Numbered from the stretch's first letter, positions 24,893 through 33,929 are shown. The stretch: 64,000 nt of DNA from Ferranicluibacter rubi (GCF_011603255.1 NZ_JAANCM010000013.1:1-64000), one strand, 5' to 3'. The notes: a model not told the origin generated them from the letters alone. Program-made: numbers and translations.

Positions 24893-25084
24893 TCAGACGA
24901 TATGGTCCGTGGTCTTCCAGTGATCGGCGATCTCGATGAAAGCCGCCTTGATCTCCTCGCGGGTCCAGCCGGCATGCATGGCGGCTTCCGTCACCTGCTG
25001 TACCTTCGCTCCGATCGCCTCGCGGCAGTCGAGCGTCCGATCGGCATAATCGTCTTTTTCCCGTGGTTCCTTGATGGGCTGCAT
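24893..25084 (-). CDS. Small hypothetical protein, 63 residues
   Basis: A 63-residue, mostly helical, charged protein (VTEAAMHAGWTREEIKAAFIEIADHW in its C-terminal half). I do not recognise a named family. The start codon at 25082-25084 is preceded by AAAGGAACC, and length and codon use are convincing. It is divergent from the molybdoenzyme at 25326, with an EcfG-like promoter about 100 bases upstream, and appears to lead a two-gene operon. Confidence 0.68.
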   Translation of the reverse strand: MQPIKEPREKDDYADRTLDCREAIGAKVQQVTEAAMHAGWTREEIKAAFIEIADHWKTTDHIV

Positions 25085-25181
25085 GGCGGTTCCTTTTGCT
25101 TTTCCTGCATCGGCAAGTGCCGCCGTCCCGACGGATGGCTTCCCGGTGCGTCGGCTCTCGATGGGCCGGCTCTGACAAGAG

Positions 25182-25206
25182 AACCGCCGGCTGCGGGATA
25201 GGTTCC
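25182..25206 (-). promoter_or_regulatory. EcfG-like promoter for the small-protein operon
   Basis: On the minus strand GGAAC (25202-25206), 16 bases, then GGTT (25182-25185). This differs from the GGAAC-N16-CGTT consensus at one position. It would drive the two small genes to the left, back to back with the promoter of the molybdoenzyme. Confidence 0.45.
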
Positions 25207-25270
25207 TGTTGAGGCTGCACTGCCCGGTCCCGCCTGGGACGTTGCCCGCACGGGAAGTTGATGGCGTTGC

Positions 25271-25295
25271 GGAACTGGCATCGCTTTAGGCCGTT
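25271..25295 (+). promoter_or_regulatory. EcfG-type promoter of the YdeP-like gene
   Basis: GGAAC (25271-25275), exactly 16 bases, then CGTT (25292-25295): a full match to the alphaproteobacterial general-stress sigma (EcfG/RpoE2) consensus. Predicted start about 24 bases before ATG 25326, which has its own GGAG. Confidence 0.7.
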
Positions 25296-25325
25296 GCTGT
25301 TCTTCCCGCCTCTGGAGCTTCCGAT

Positions 25326-27611
25326 ATGTCCAACGTGCCCAAGATCACGACCTACACAGCGCCTGCCGGCGGATGGGGGTCGGTCAAGTCGCTGATGCGC
25401 CAGGCGCGACAGAGCAAGCGGCCGATCTCTATCCTGCCGGGTCTTGCCAAGATCAACAAGCCGGACGGGTTTGCCTGTGTCAGCTGCGCTTGGGCCAAGC
25501 CCGCCAAGCCCCATCCGGCCGAGTTCTGCGAGAACGGCGCCAAGGCGACCTTCTGGGAGCTGACGGCCGACCGCGCAACGCCCGCGTTGTTTGCGCGGCA
25601 TACCCTGACCGAAATGAAGGGCTGGGACGACTTCAAGCTCGAATCCACTGGCCGGCTCACGCACCCGATGCGCTACGAAGCTGCGACCGACCGCTATGTC
25701 GAGACCACCTGGGAAGAGGCCTATGCGGCAATTGGCGCCGAGATGAAGGCGATCCAGGCGGAGGATCCGAAGCGCACCGTGTTCTACGCATCCGGCCGCG
25801 CCTCGCTCGAAACGTCCTATATGTATGCGCTGCTGGCCCGGCTCTACGGCAACAACAACCTGCCGGACAGTTCCAACATGTGCCACGAGTCGACCTCCGT
25901 CGGGCTGCTGGAAAGCATCGGGCAGCCTGTCGGTACCGTGCGGCTGGATGATTTCGAGGCGGCGGATGCGATGTTCTTCTTCGGGCAGAACCCGGGATCG
26001 AACAGCCCGCGCATGCTGCACCAGTTGCAGGAGGCCGTGCAGCGCGGCGCGCGGATCGTGACGTTTAACCCGCTGAAGGAGCGGGGGCTCGAGCGGTTCG
26101 TCAATCCGCAGGACCCGGTGCAGATGCTGACGCAAAATGCGACCCAGATCTCCTGCCAGTATCATCAGGTCAAGGCCGGCGGCGACATCGCCGTCATCGT
26201 CGGCATGGCAAAGGCGCTGCTGGAGGCCGACGATGCCGACCTGCAGCGCGGCGGCAAGGGCGTGCTCGACCGGGAATTCCTCGCCCAGCACACCACGGGC
26301 GCCGAAGAGTTCATCGCCTATGTCAGGGCGCAGGACTGGCTGGCGCTGGAGCGGGAATCGGGTCTCAGCCGCAGCGCAATCACGGAAGCCGCCGGCGTCT
26401 ATATGACCGCGAAGAGCGTTATGGGCATCTACGGCATGGGTCTGACCCAGCACAAGCTCGGGGTTCAGACGGTTCAGGTGCTCGTCAACCTGCTGCTGCT
26501 GCGCGGCAATTTCGGCCGGCCGGGTGCCGGTATCTGTCCCGTGCGCGGCCATTCCAACGTGCAGGGCCAGCGCACCGTCGGGATTTCGGAAAAGCCCGAG
26601 CTGGTGCCATTGGACAAGCTTGCGGAACTCTACGGCTTCGAGCCGCCGCGCGAAGAAGGGCTTGCAACCGTGGATGCCTGCAAGGGCATCATCGAGGGAA
26701 CGGTGGATGCCTTCATAGGCCTCGGCGGCAATTTCCTGCGGGCCGTGCCGGAACAGGGACTGATGGAAGAGGCGTGGCCGCGTATGCGGCTGACGGTGCA
26801 GATCGCGACCAAGCTCAACCGGGGCCACCTGTTCAACGGTCGTGTCGCCTATCTCTTGCCGTGCCTCGGACGCACCGAGATCGATCAACAGGCGAGCGGG
26901 CCGCAGACCGTGACGATGGAGGACAGCACGTCCTGCTTCCACGGATCGAAGGGTTTTCACGCGCCAGCCGCCGATACGCTGCAGTCGGAAATCCGCATTG
27001 TCGCCGAGCTGGCAAAGGCGTCGCTGGCGCCGAACCTGCGTGTTCCCTGGGACCGGTGGGTGGACGACTATGCCACGGTGCGCGACGCGATCGAGGCCAC
27101 CTATCCCGACCTCTTCAAGGATTTCAACAAGCGGATGCACACGCCCGGCGGCATGGAAAAGCCGCTGCCGGTGCGCGATTTGATCTGGAAGACGGAGAGC
27201 GGCAAGGCCGAGTTCAAGCTGCCGAAATCCCTATCGGCAAGTTTTGCCGGGGACGGTCCCGATGTGTTGCGGCTGATGACGCTGCGCTCGAACGATCAGT
27301 TCAACACGACGGTCTATGGCTATGACGACCGTTTTCGCGGGGTAGATGGTACGCGCATGGTGTTGTTCCTAAACAAAAAAGAGATGGCGCGGATCGGCGC
27401 GCGGGCAGGCGAGACGATCGCGCTCGAAACCGTTGCCAACGACGGTGTGGCGCGCCGCATCGACGGGCTGCAGATCGTGCCCTACGACATTCCGGACGGG
27501 TGCTGTGGCGCCTATTATCCCGAATGCAACGTGCTGATTCCGCTCTGGCAGCATGCCGAGCGGAGCAAAGTGCCCGCGGCGAAATCGGTTCCGGTGCGGA
27601 TCGTGCGATAG
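25326..27611 (+). CDS. FdhF/YdeP family molybdopterin oxidoreductase
   Basis: A 761-residue alpha-subunit-like molybdopterin oxidoreductase of the YdeP type. An N-terminal cluster-binding region (FACVSCAWAKPAKPHPAEFC, about residues 50-70) precedes the molybdopterin domains: NLPDSSNMCHESTSVGL, MFFFGQNPGSNSPRM, LLLRGNFGRPGAGICPVRGHSNVQG and a C-terminal dinucleotide-binding domain (RSNDQFNTTVYGYDDRFRG). E. coli YdeP is linked to acid resistance; the true substrate is not known and no beta subunit gene is adjacent. Start has GGAG upstream. Monocistronic, with a terminator after it. Confidence 0.9.
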   Translation: MSNVPKITTYTAPAGGWGSVKSLMRQARQSKRPISILPGLAKINKPDGFACVSCAWAKPAKPHPAEFCENGAKATFWELTADRATPALFARHTLTEMKGWDDFKLESTGRLTHPMRYEAATDRYVETTWEEAYAAIGAEMKAIQAEDPKRTVFYASGRASLETSYMYALLARLYGNNNLPDSSNMCHESTSVGLLESIGQPVGTVRLDDFEAADAMFFFGQNPGSNSPRMLHQLQEAVQRGARIVTFNPLKERGLERFVNPQDPVQMLTQNATQISCQYHQVKAGGDIAVIVGMAKALLEADDADLQRGGKGVLDREFLAQHTTGAEEFIAYVRAQDWLALERESGLSRSAITEAAGVYMTAKSVMGIYGMGLTQHKLGVQTVQVLVNLLLLRGNFGRPGAGICPVRGHSNVQGQRTVGISEKPELVPLDKLAELYGFEPPREEGLATVDACKGIIEGTVDAFIGLGGNFLRAVPEQGLMEEAWPRMRLTVQIATKLNRGHLFNGRVAYLLPCLGRTEIDQQASGPQTVTMEDSTSCFHGSKGFHAPAADTLQSEIRIVAELAKASLAPNLRVPWDRWVDDYATVRDAIEATYPDLFKDFNKRMHTPGGMEKPLPVRDLIWKTESGKAEFKLPKSLSASFAGDGPDVLRLMTLRSNDQFNTTVYGYDDRFRGVDGTRMVLFLNKKEMARIGARAGETIALETVANDGVARRIDGLQIVPYDIPDGCCGAYYPECNVLIPLWQHAERSKVPAAKSVPVRIVR

Positions 27612-27622
27612 CTTAAAGACAA

Positions 27623-27659
27623 AAAGCCCGCTTGCCGGAGGGGACGGTAGGCGGGCTTT
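27623..27659. terminator. Bidirectional terminator after the YdeP-like gene
   Basis: A 9-bp stem AAAGCCCGC (27623-27631) with GCGGGCTTT (27651-27659), extended inward by several further pairs including wobbles. A run of A precedes it and a short T run follows, so it can serve both the YdeP-like gene and the convergent PPC-domain gene. Confidence 0.85.
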
Positions 27660-27680
27660 CGCATTTCGACGTATCTTTGA

Positions 27681-28127
27681 TCAGGCCGCGTTGGGATCAA
27701 TCAGGGCGAAACCCATGCCCGGCTGTTTGCGCCGGCGTAGGACGGCGGGTGTTTCCGTCAGGATGACTTCGAGCGTCGGATTGACGATACCCGACACGAA
27801 ATGTCCGCCACGCGTGGTGCAGTCCCTGAGGCCTAGGACCGCGTGGAGATGCAGGCTCGGCTTGCCGTCATCGTCCTCCGCCACGTCGCCGAGGAGGCTC
27901 AGAACCTCGCTCTGCTCCGCGACGTCTGTGTTCACGTAGGATTTCTCCGCCATGTCGAACCAGGCGATGGTGGCCTCAGAGAACGCGCCAATCGCGGTGA
28001 TCGACGCGCCGCTGATGGCGTTCTCGGCAGCGAACTGCGTGATGGCGGCGAAGGCTTCCTCTTCTTTTTCGAGGATCAGCACGAACATGCGATCTGTTGT
28101 GCCGCTGGAGATCTCGCGGCTCTTCAT
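27681..28127 (-). CDS. PPC (DUF296) domain protein
   Basis: A 148-residue single-domain PPC/DUF296 protein. The family core is visible: FVLILEKEEEAFAAITQFAAENAISGASITAIGAFSEATIAWFD, then PSLHLHAVLGLRDCTTRGGHFVSGIVNPTLEVILTE. Plant relatives are AT-hook DNA-binding proteins, whereas bacterial stand-alone members have conserved His residues and no known activity. It overlaps the SDR gene by ATGA and forms a two-gene operon with it. Confidence 0.85.
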   Translation of the reverse strand: MKSREISSGTTDRMFVLILEKEEEAFAAITQFAAENAISGASITAIGAFSEATIAWFDMAEKSYVNTDVAEQSEVLSLLGDVAEDDDGKPSLHLHAVLGLRDCTTRGGHFVSGIVNPTLEVILTETPAVLRRRKQPGMGFALIDPNAA

Positions 28128-28885
28128 TGCAGCGGCTGCCCGTTGGAGGCGGAGAGGCCGCCATCGACGGCGATATTGGCGCCGGTGATGAAGCTGGCAT
28201 CGGGGCTGGCGAGGAAGGCAATGACGGCGGCGACCTCTTCCGGCTCGCAGACGCGGCCAAGAGGGATGCGCTCGTAGAAGGTCTCAAGCAGCGGCTCGTC
28301 GTCCATCATGTCCTCGGTCATGCCGGTGCGGGTGAGGCTCGGGCAGACCGCGTTGACGCGAATGCCGCGCTTGCCGAGGTCCATGGCGAGCGCGCGGGTG
28401 AAGTTGACGACGGCGCCCTTGGCGGCATTGTAGGGGCTCATGCCCCAGTCGCCGCCCATGCCGGAGACGGAGGCCGTGTTGATGATAGAGCCGCCGGTCT
28501 TTTCGAGATGCGGGATTGCGGCGCGGCAGCCGTAGAAGACGCCGTCCGCATCCGTTGCCATGACCTTGCGCCAGGCGTCGTCGGTGATTTCTTCCGGCTT
28601 GCCGCTTTCTGCCGTTCCCGCATTGTTGACGAGCACGTCGATCTGTCCGAAGCGATGAACGGCGGTTTCCACCAGCGCATCCACGGAGGTGGATTGGGAG
28701 ACGTCGGCCACCTGCACCAGCGTACGATCTTTCGGGAAGGCCTGTGCGGTGGTTGTCAGCGTCTCCCCATCCTTGTCTACCATGACGACGCGAGCGCCTT
28801 CATCGGAGAAGCGACGGGCGGTGGCCGCGCCAATGCCGGAGGCCGCACCGGTGACGATGACGACCTTGTCTTCGAAGCGATTCAT
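28124..28885 (-). CDS. Short-chain dehydrogenase/reductase
   Basis: A 253-residue classical SDR with the cofactor motif TGAASGIG near residue 12, VNNAGTAESG, catalytic Ser in NTASVSGMGG and the YNAAKG (YxxxK) pair, plus the C-terminal IAVDGGLSASNG. The acidic residue after beta2 (VVMVDKDG) favours NAD(H). The ATG at 28883-28885 was chosen because AAGGAAG precedes it. Another in-frame ATG lies 15 bases upstream. Substrate unknown; the operon partner is the PPC protein. Confidence 0.9.
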   Translation of the reverse strand: MNRFEDKVVIVTGAASGIGAATARRFSDEGARVVMVDKDGETLTTTAQAFPKDRTLVQVADVSQSTSVDALVETAVHRFGQIDVLVNNAGTAESGKPEEITDDAWRKVMATDADGVFYGCRAAIPHLEKTGGSIINTASVSGMGGDWGMSPYNAAKGAVVNFTRALAMDLGKRGIRVNAVCPSLTRTGMTEDMMDDEPLLETFYERIPLGRVCEPEEVAAVIAFLASPDASFITGANIAVDGGLSASNGQPLQ

Positions 28886-28958
28886 GCAATCTTCCTTCAT
28901 GTCAGTCTCTGCCGCAGCGCCGAGACGCTGCGGCACGTATTTTGTCGCCGCCGCCGCC

Positions 28959-30068
28959 TTACCCGGCAGCGACGGGACAGCGGGCACCGGGCTCACTTAC
29001 GGGCACGGGATTGCGTTCCGAGCGGAAGGCCGCCGATGAGTCGTAGGCCTGACGGCGCATGCGCATGATGGAGCCAAGCGGCTGGTGCTCAACAATGCCG
29101 TTCCAGGGGCGGAAGGACAGGCCGTCATCGATGCGCTTCTGCTTCTCCTCCGTCCAGGCATCCTGCGGCTTCACAGTCAGCCGTGCCACGGGAATGAACG
29201 GGCTTTGGTCTTCATCCCACAGCGCGGAGGCGTCCTCGACCGGCATGGCTTCCAGATCCGTGCAGAGCTGCACCCGAAGTTCCCATGTCGCGGTCTCGCC
29301 GCCGAAAAAGCTCCGGACGGCGTTTCTCAGCGCGTTCTCGTCCTTATCGGCGTCGATCGGCTGGTCCTTCAGAGCTTTCAGGTTCTCGGTCACCGGCACC
29401 AGTGTAAATTTGGCGATGTAGTCGCCATAGCGGTGCGGCAGCTGCGTAAAGAAGCTTTCGCCGAGAATATGGGTCTCGGGATGGCCGCCGAGGCTCTTCA
29501 GCGTAGCACTTTCGGCGCCGAATTTCTCCAGCGCACTTTCCACGACGCGGAAGACCTTCGATGCCACCTCCTTGGTTCGCTCCATGCGGTCGGTCGTTAG
29601 CGCCAAGCCTTTGAGGTTCGTCAGGAAGGCCTTGGCGCTCGGGGAGTTGAACAGCTTGCCATTGACCATCAGGAAATCCTGGCTGGTCGAACCTTCCAGC
29701 CCGCCGGGCAGGCGCTCGCCTTCGACATCGAGGATCTTCAGCGAGAAGCCGCGCGGGGTCGATACGCTGTCATGGAGGATATCGCCCGGCGAGGTGGACA
29801 GGCGGATGACCGCCTTGTGCCGGCCGGGCTTGGCGAAGATGCCTTGCGCGAGAGGCTCCGGCAGATCGGGCAGAATGTCCAGCTCGCCATCGAGCAAGCC
29901 GTGGCTCTTCGCATGCACGCTGCGCACGGCATGGCCGCCATTGCGCCAAGTGGTGTGGGCGATGGAGAGCAGGGTTTCGGCCAGCGCCCGGGACGTCTCC
30001 GGCTCGTCCTTTTCGATGGTTTCGACATCGGGGCGGTAGCGTTCAAGTTTCGTGGGGAGCTGGGTCAT
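28959..30068 (-). CDS. Catalase-family heme protein (small, catalase-like)
   Basis: A 369-residue protein of the small catalase-like group. Catalase-fold landmarks are HAKSHGLLDGELDI (distal His region), VIRLSTSPGDILHDSVSTPRGFSLKI, SQDFLMVNGKLF and a C-terminal SIMRMRRQAYDSSAAFR, whose Tyr is in the place of the heme-ligand tyrosine. It is shorter than monofunctional catalases (about 480), so peroxidase or other heme-peroxide chemistry is possible. Its ATG overlaps the stop of the molybdenum subunit gene, meaning it is a fourth gene of the PaoABC-like operon. Confidence 0.85.
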   Translation of the reverse strand: MTQLPTKLERYRPDVETIEKDEPETSRALAETLLSIAHTTWRNGGHAVRSVHAKSHGLLDGELDILPDLPEPLAQGIFAKPGRHKAVIRLSTSPGDILHDSVSTPRGFSLKILDVEGERLPGGLEGSTSQDFLMVNGKLFNSPSAKAFLTNLKGLALTTDRMERTKEVASKVFRVVESALEKFGAESATLKSLGGHPETHILGESFFTQLPHRYGDYIAKFTLVPVTENLKALKDQPIDADKDENALRNAVRSFFGGETATWELRVQLCTDLEAMPVEDASALWDEDQSPFIPVARLTVKPQDAWTEEKQKRIDDGLSFRPWNGIVEHQPLGSIMRMRRQAYDSSAAFRSERNPVPVSEPGARCPVAAG

Positions 30069-32320
30069 GCGTGCTTCAACTGGCTTTCAAGAATCTTGTC
30101 GATGGTGATGGGGAAATGGCGGAAGCGCGTGCCGGTCGCGTGGTAGATCGCGTTGGCAACGGCTGCGGCAACGCCAACGATGCCGATCTCGCCGAGGCCT
30201 TTCACGCCGATCGGGCTTGCCTTGTCGTCATGCTCATCGACGAAAATGACCTCCAGATCGGAAATGTCGGCGTGCGCCGGCACGTGATATTCGGCGAGAT
30301 TGTGGTTCATGATCCGGCCGGTGCGGTGGTCGATCATGCTTTCCTCGTGCAGCGCCATGCCGATGCCCATGACGATGCCACCCAGGATCTGGCTGCGGGC
30401 CGTCTTGGGGTTGAGGATGCGGCCGGCGCCGATGGCGCTGACGACGCGGGTTACCCTGATGACGCCCAGCTGCTCGTCGATCTTGACCTCCACGAACACG
30501 GCGGAGTGGGTGTAGCTGACGAACTTTCGCATCTGCAGCATGTCCGGCCCGGCCTTGCCCGGCTCCTCGACGGAGGATAGCTGCTTGGAGGCGAGGATAT
30601 CCGACAAAGCGATACCCACCTGGCTGTTGACGTCCAGCACCAGCCGGCCGTCGCGGATCACGACCTCCTCGGGCTTTGCTTTTCCAAGCGGCGAGTTCTC
30701 CATGTCCTGCGCCATGTCGAGCAGCGTCGCCTTCACCGCTTCCGCGGCGATCTGCACGGCGGAACCGGTGGAGGCCGCAGTCCAGGATCCGCCTTCCACA
30801 CCCGTGGTCGGAAGCGTCGAGTCGGCGATCGCGACATGGACGGCCTCGATCGGCACGTCAAAGGCCTCGGCACCGAGCTGGGCGAGGATCGTGTAGGTGC
30901 CGGTACCGATGTCGGTTGCGGCGGCAGACACGGTGACCTTGCCGTCGATCGCGTAGCGGACCTTCGCTTCGGCCGGCGCCATGCCGGCCTCCCAGAAGCC
31001 GGTGGCCATGCCCCAGCCGACGAGATCGTGCCCGTCGCGCATAGAGCGGGGCGCCGCGGACCGCTCGCTCCAGCCGAAGGCTTCAGCGCCTTCGCGGTAG
31101 CAGGCGTGCAGCGCCTTGGAGGTCAGCTGTTTGTCGCCGTTCTGGTCGAAGTGGATGAAGTTCTTCACCCGCAGGTCCAGCGGATCCATGCCGATTTCGG
31201 TAGCAAGCTCGTCCATGGCGGATTCGAGCGCGAGAACGCCGGTGGCCGCCCCCGGTGCGCGCATGTCGCCGGGCGTGGACATATCGACCTGAGCGAGTTC
31301 GTAGGTCAGCTTGGCATTGTCGCACTTGTAGGCGAGGCCCGACCAGTTGACGACGACCTCCTGATAATCCTCGTAGCGCGACGTTGCCTGCACGGCGTGG
31401 TGCATGACCGATTGCAGCATGCCGTCCGCGTCGGCTGCGAGCGACACCGTCTGCAGGGAGGAAGGCCGCCATGTCAGGGCGAACATTTCCTGACGCGACA
31501 TTTCCACCTTCACCGAGCGCTTCAGGTCGAGGCTCGCCATGACGGCGAGAAACAGCTGGTGCTTGGGACGCAGGCCTTGTCCGAAAGCGCCGCCGACATA
31601 AGCGTTCTTGACGACGACATCGTCCGGATCGAGCCCGAAAATGTTGCAGATATAGTCGCGCGAGGCCTGCGACCCTTGCGTCTTGTCGTGCACGGTCAGC
31701 TGCTGGTCGCTCTCCCAGAGCACCGTGGTAGCAAACAGCTCCATCGGATTATGGTGCTCACCCTCCATCACGTATTCCGCGGAGATCCTGTAGGCAGCAC
31801 CCGCGAAAGCCTCTTCCGGTTCGCCGCGCGGCTTCGGCGGCGGCTGGATGCCGGAACGCTTCTTCTTCGGCTCGTAGGCGTTCGGGTAGACGGTGTGCAG
31901 GTTCGTCTCCGGCGTCTCCGCCTTGTATTCCACCGTCACGAGCGACGCCGCATCGCGTGCGGCCTCGTAGGTTTCCGCGATGACGAGCGTCACCGGCTGT
32001 CCATCGAACTGGATGTGAGGCTTTTCGAGCGGGCGGAACGGGCTGCCGGGCGGGGCCACGCTGTCCTGCCACTTGCTGTCCCACCAGGCCGCACTTGGGC
32101 GGTTCTCATGCGTGTAGATCTTGACAACGCCGGGGACGGCCTCGGCCTTCGACGTGTCGATGTTGCGGATCTTGCCGGTGGCGATGGCGGACAGGACGAT
32201 AGCGCCATGCAGCATGCCGGGCTCGTAATGCTCGGCCGCGTAAGGCGCGGTGCCGGAGACCTTTAGCGGGCCATCGATCCGGGAGACCGGGAGCCCTACG
32301 ATTTTGGAGGGGTTGAACAT
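30065..32320 (-). CDS. paoC: Aldehyde oxidoreductase molybdenum-binding subunit (PaoC-like)
   Basis: A 751-residue xanthine-oxidase-family large subunit. The N-terminal part carries GLPVSRIDGPLKVSGTAPYAAEH; molybdopterin-binding stretches include VGGAFGQGLRPKHQLFLAVMAS and GDMRAPGAATGVLALESAMDEL; near the end GVKGLGEIGIVGVAAAVANAI supplies the catalytic glutamate (GLGE). It fits the PaoC/YagR type, oxidising aldehydes. ATG 32318-32320 has AGGAG upstream. The FAD-subunit gene is 9 bases upstream and the catalase-like gene overlaps its end. Confidence 0.9.
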   Translation of the reverse strand: MFNPSKIVGLPVSRIDGPLKVSGTAPYAAEHYEPGMLHGAIVLSAIATGKIRNIDTSKAEAVPGVVKIYTHENRPSAAWWDSKWQDSVAPPGSPFRPLEKPHIQFDGQPVTLVIAETYEAARDAASLVTVEYKAETPETNLHTVYPNAYEPKKKRSGIQPPPKPRGEPEEAFAGAAYRISAEYVMEGEHHNPMELFATTVLWESDQQLTVHDKTQGSQASRDYICNIFGLDPDDVVVKNAYVGGAFGQGLRPKHQLFLAVMASLDLKRSVKVEMSRQEMFALTWRPSSLQTVSLAADADGMLQSVMHHAVQATSRYEDYQEVVVNWSGLAYKCDNAKLTYELAQVDMSTPGDMRAPGAATGVLALESAMDELATEIGMDPLDLRVKNFIHFDQNGDKQLTSKALHACYREGAEAFGWSERSAAPRSMRDGHDLVGWGMATGFWEAGMAPAEAKVRYAIDGKVTVSAAATDIGTGTYTILAQLGAEAFDVPIEAVHVAIADSTLPTTGVEGGSWTAASTGSAVQIAAEAVKATLLDMAQDMENSPLGKAKPEEVVIRDGRLVLDVNSQVGIALSDILASKQLSSVEEPGKAGPDMLQMRKFVSYTHSAVFVEVKIDEQLGVIRVTRVVSAIGAGRILNPKTARSQILGGIVMGIGMALHEESMIDHRTGRIMNHNLAEYHVPAHADISDLEVIFVDEHDDKASPIGVKGLGEIGIVGVAAAVANAIYHATGTRFRHFPITIDKILESQLKHA

Positions 32321-32329
32321 GGAATTCTC

Positions 32330-33346
32330 CTAGCGAATGGCTTTTTCGGACTGCACCTGCGGCGTGCCGCTGGCGGCCTGCGTCAGGGCGCGGATGATCG
32401 TCCGCTCGGCCATCGGGATCTTGAAATCATTGCCGCCTTGTCCCTGGGCGCCGGCAAGAAGCCGCTGCGCCAACTGGCGGAACGTGGCCTCGTCGGCAGG
32501 CTTGCCGGCGCATTCGGCCTCCGCGAGCGGATTACGCCACGGCTTGTGCGCGACGCCGCCGAGCGCCACACGGATATCGACGATCGCGCCGTCCTTCATG
32601 TCGATCGCGGCTGCGACCGAGACGAGAGCGAAGGCGTAGGACAGGCGGTCGCGGATCTTCAGATAGCTGTGGTTCGCGGCGAAGTGATCCGGATGCAAGC
32701 GGATGGCGACGACCATTTCGTCCGGCGCCAGCGTGTTGTCATATTGCGGCTCGTCGCCGGGAAGGCGGTGGAAGTCGAGGAAGGGAATATCGCGCCGGCC
32801 ATCGGGGCCCTCCACCTCGACCACGGCATCGAGCGCGGCGAGAGCGACGCACATGTCGGACGGGTGCGTGGCGATACAGGAGGCGCTTGTGCCGAGGATC
32901 GCATGGATGCGGTTCACGCCGCCGATCGCGCCGCAGCCGGAACCTGGCTCGCGCTTGTTGCACGGGCTCGACGGGTCGTAAAAGTAGTAGCAGCGGGTGC
33001 GCTGGAGCAGGTTTCCGCCCGTGGTCGCGGCGTTGCGCAACTGCGGGGAGGCGCCTGCCAAAAGTGCGCTGGCGAGCAGCGGAAAGCGATCGATGACGGT
33101 TGGATCATAGGCGAGCGCCGCATTGCTCACCAGCGCGCCGATTCTCAACGAACCGTCTTCAAGCGTTTCGATGTCCTTCAACGGCAGGCGGTTGATGTCG
33201 ATGACGGTGGCTGGGCTCATGACGTCGTACTTCATAAGGTCCACGAGATTTGTGCCGCCGGCAAGAAGCCGAGCCTGCGGATCTGCCGATAACGCCGCCA
33301 CGGCGCCGGCAACATCTTCGGCGCGAATGTAGGAGAACTGTTTCAT
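32330..33346 (-). CDS. paoB: Aldehyde oxidoreductase FAD subunit (PaoB-like)
   Basis: A 338-residue FAD-binding subunit. ARLLAGGTNLVDLMK is the FAD-binding loop; GASPQLRNAATTGGNLLQ follows. The Cys-rich insertion QRTRCYYFYDPSSPCNKR, then PGSGCG and ASCIATHP, matches the segment that in E. coli PaoB holds an extra [4Fe-4S] cluster, a trait that separates PaoB from ordinary xanthine dehydrogenase FAD subunits. Start ATG at 33344-33346 is preceded by AAGGAGG and overlaps the Fe-S gene by ATGA. Confidence 0.9.
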   Translation of the reverse strand: MKQFSYIRAEDVAGAVAALSADPQARLLAGGTNLVDLMKYDVMSPATVIDINRLPLKDIETLEDGSLRIGALVSNAALAYDPTVIDRFPLLASALLAGASPQLRNAATTGGNLLQRTRCYYFYDPSSPCNKREPGSGCGAIGGVNRIHAILGTSASCIATHPSDMCVALAALDAVVEVEGPDGRRDIPFLDFHRLPGDEPQYDNTLAPDEMVVAIRLHPDHFAANHSYLKIRDRLSYAFALVSVAAAIDMKDGAIVDIRVALGGVAHKPWRNPLAEAECAGKPADEATFRQLAQRLLAGAQGQGGNDFKIPMAERTIIRALTQAASGTPQVQSEKAIR

Positions 33347-33861
33347 TCCGCAGCCTCCTTGTAGCTCTTGCCGGACCGCTGGCCCATCACCTGTTCGATC
33401 GCATCCGCGATGTTGGTGTAGGCCCCGCATCGACAGAGGTTGCCGCTCATCAGTTCACGGATTTCTTCGCGGGAGTGCGCATGGCCTTCGTTCATAAGGC
33501 CGGCGGCGGAACAGATCTGTCCGGGCGTGCAGTAGCCGCACTGGTAGGCATCGTGATCGACGAAGGCCTGCTGGAGCGCGTGAAGATTGCCGGGCTGCCC
33601 AAGACCTTCGATCGTAGTGATTTCGGCACCGTCGAGCGTGACGGCGAGTTTCAGGCAGGAATTGACCCGCTGTCCGTCGATGAGGACGGTGCAGGCGCCA
33701 CACTGGCCGTGGTCGCAGCCTTTCTTGGTGCCAGGCAGTTCCATTGGGCCCCGCAGCAGGTCGAGAAGCGTGACCCAGGGGGCAACGTTCAGCCGCTCCT
33801 GCCTCCCGTTCAGCGTGATCACGATCGGAATGGCCATTCGTTCGGCATCGGCGTGAAGCAT
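33343..33861 (-). CDS. paoA: Aldehyde oxidoreductase [2Fe-2S] subunit (PaoA-like, no Tat signal)
   Basis: A 172-residue iron-sulfur subunit with both clusters: the plant-ferredoxin-like one in KKGCDHGQCGACTVLIDGQ plus SCLKL, and the helical one in YQCGYCTPGQI with NLCRCGAY. E. coli PaoA is longer because of a twin-arginine signal; no such signal exists here, so the complex is expected in the cytoplasm. AAGGG precedes the ATG at 33859-33861; a second ATG eight codons on is possible. First gene of the operon. No PaoD/XdhC insertion chaperone is found beside it. Confidence 0.9.
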   Translation of the reverse strand: MLHADAERMAIPIVITLNGRQERLNVAPWVTLLDLLRGPMELPGTKKGCDHGQCGACTVLIDGQRVNSCLKLAVTLDGAEITTIEGLGQPGNLHALQQAFVDHDAYQCGYCTPGQICSAAGLMNEGHAHSREEIRELMSGNLCRCGAYTNIADAIEQVMGQRSGKSYKEAAE

Positions 33862-33900
33862 AGCAAACCCTTTCTCGCCCTAAATTTGGAGATGGATCAC

Positions 33901-33925
33901 AACTGTATGCGGGTCGGAATGTTCC
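33901..33925 (-). promoter_or_regulatory. EcfG-like promoter of the PaoABC-like operon
   Basis: Minus strand: GGAAC (33921-33925), 16 bases, AGTT (33901-33904), one mismatch to the CGTT -10. The predicted start is about 33 bases before the Fe-S subunit ATG. It is back to back with the full-consensus promoter of ku-ligD. Confidence 0.5.
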
Positions 33926-33929
33926 GACC

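Noticed and set aside
24744-27140. A 798-codon minus-strand frame opposite the YdeP-like enzyme
   Set aside because: It is a shadow of the molybdoenzyme in a GC-rich frame and runs through an EcfG promoter and two small genes.
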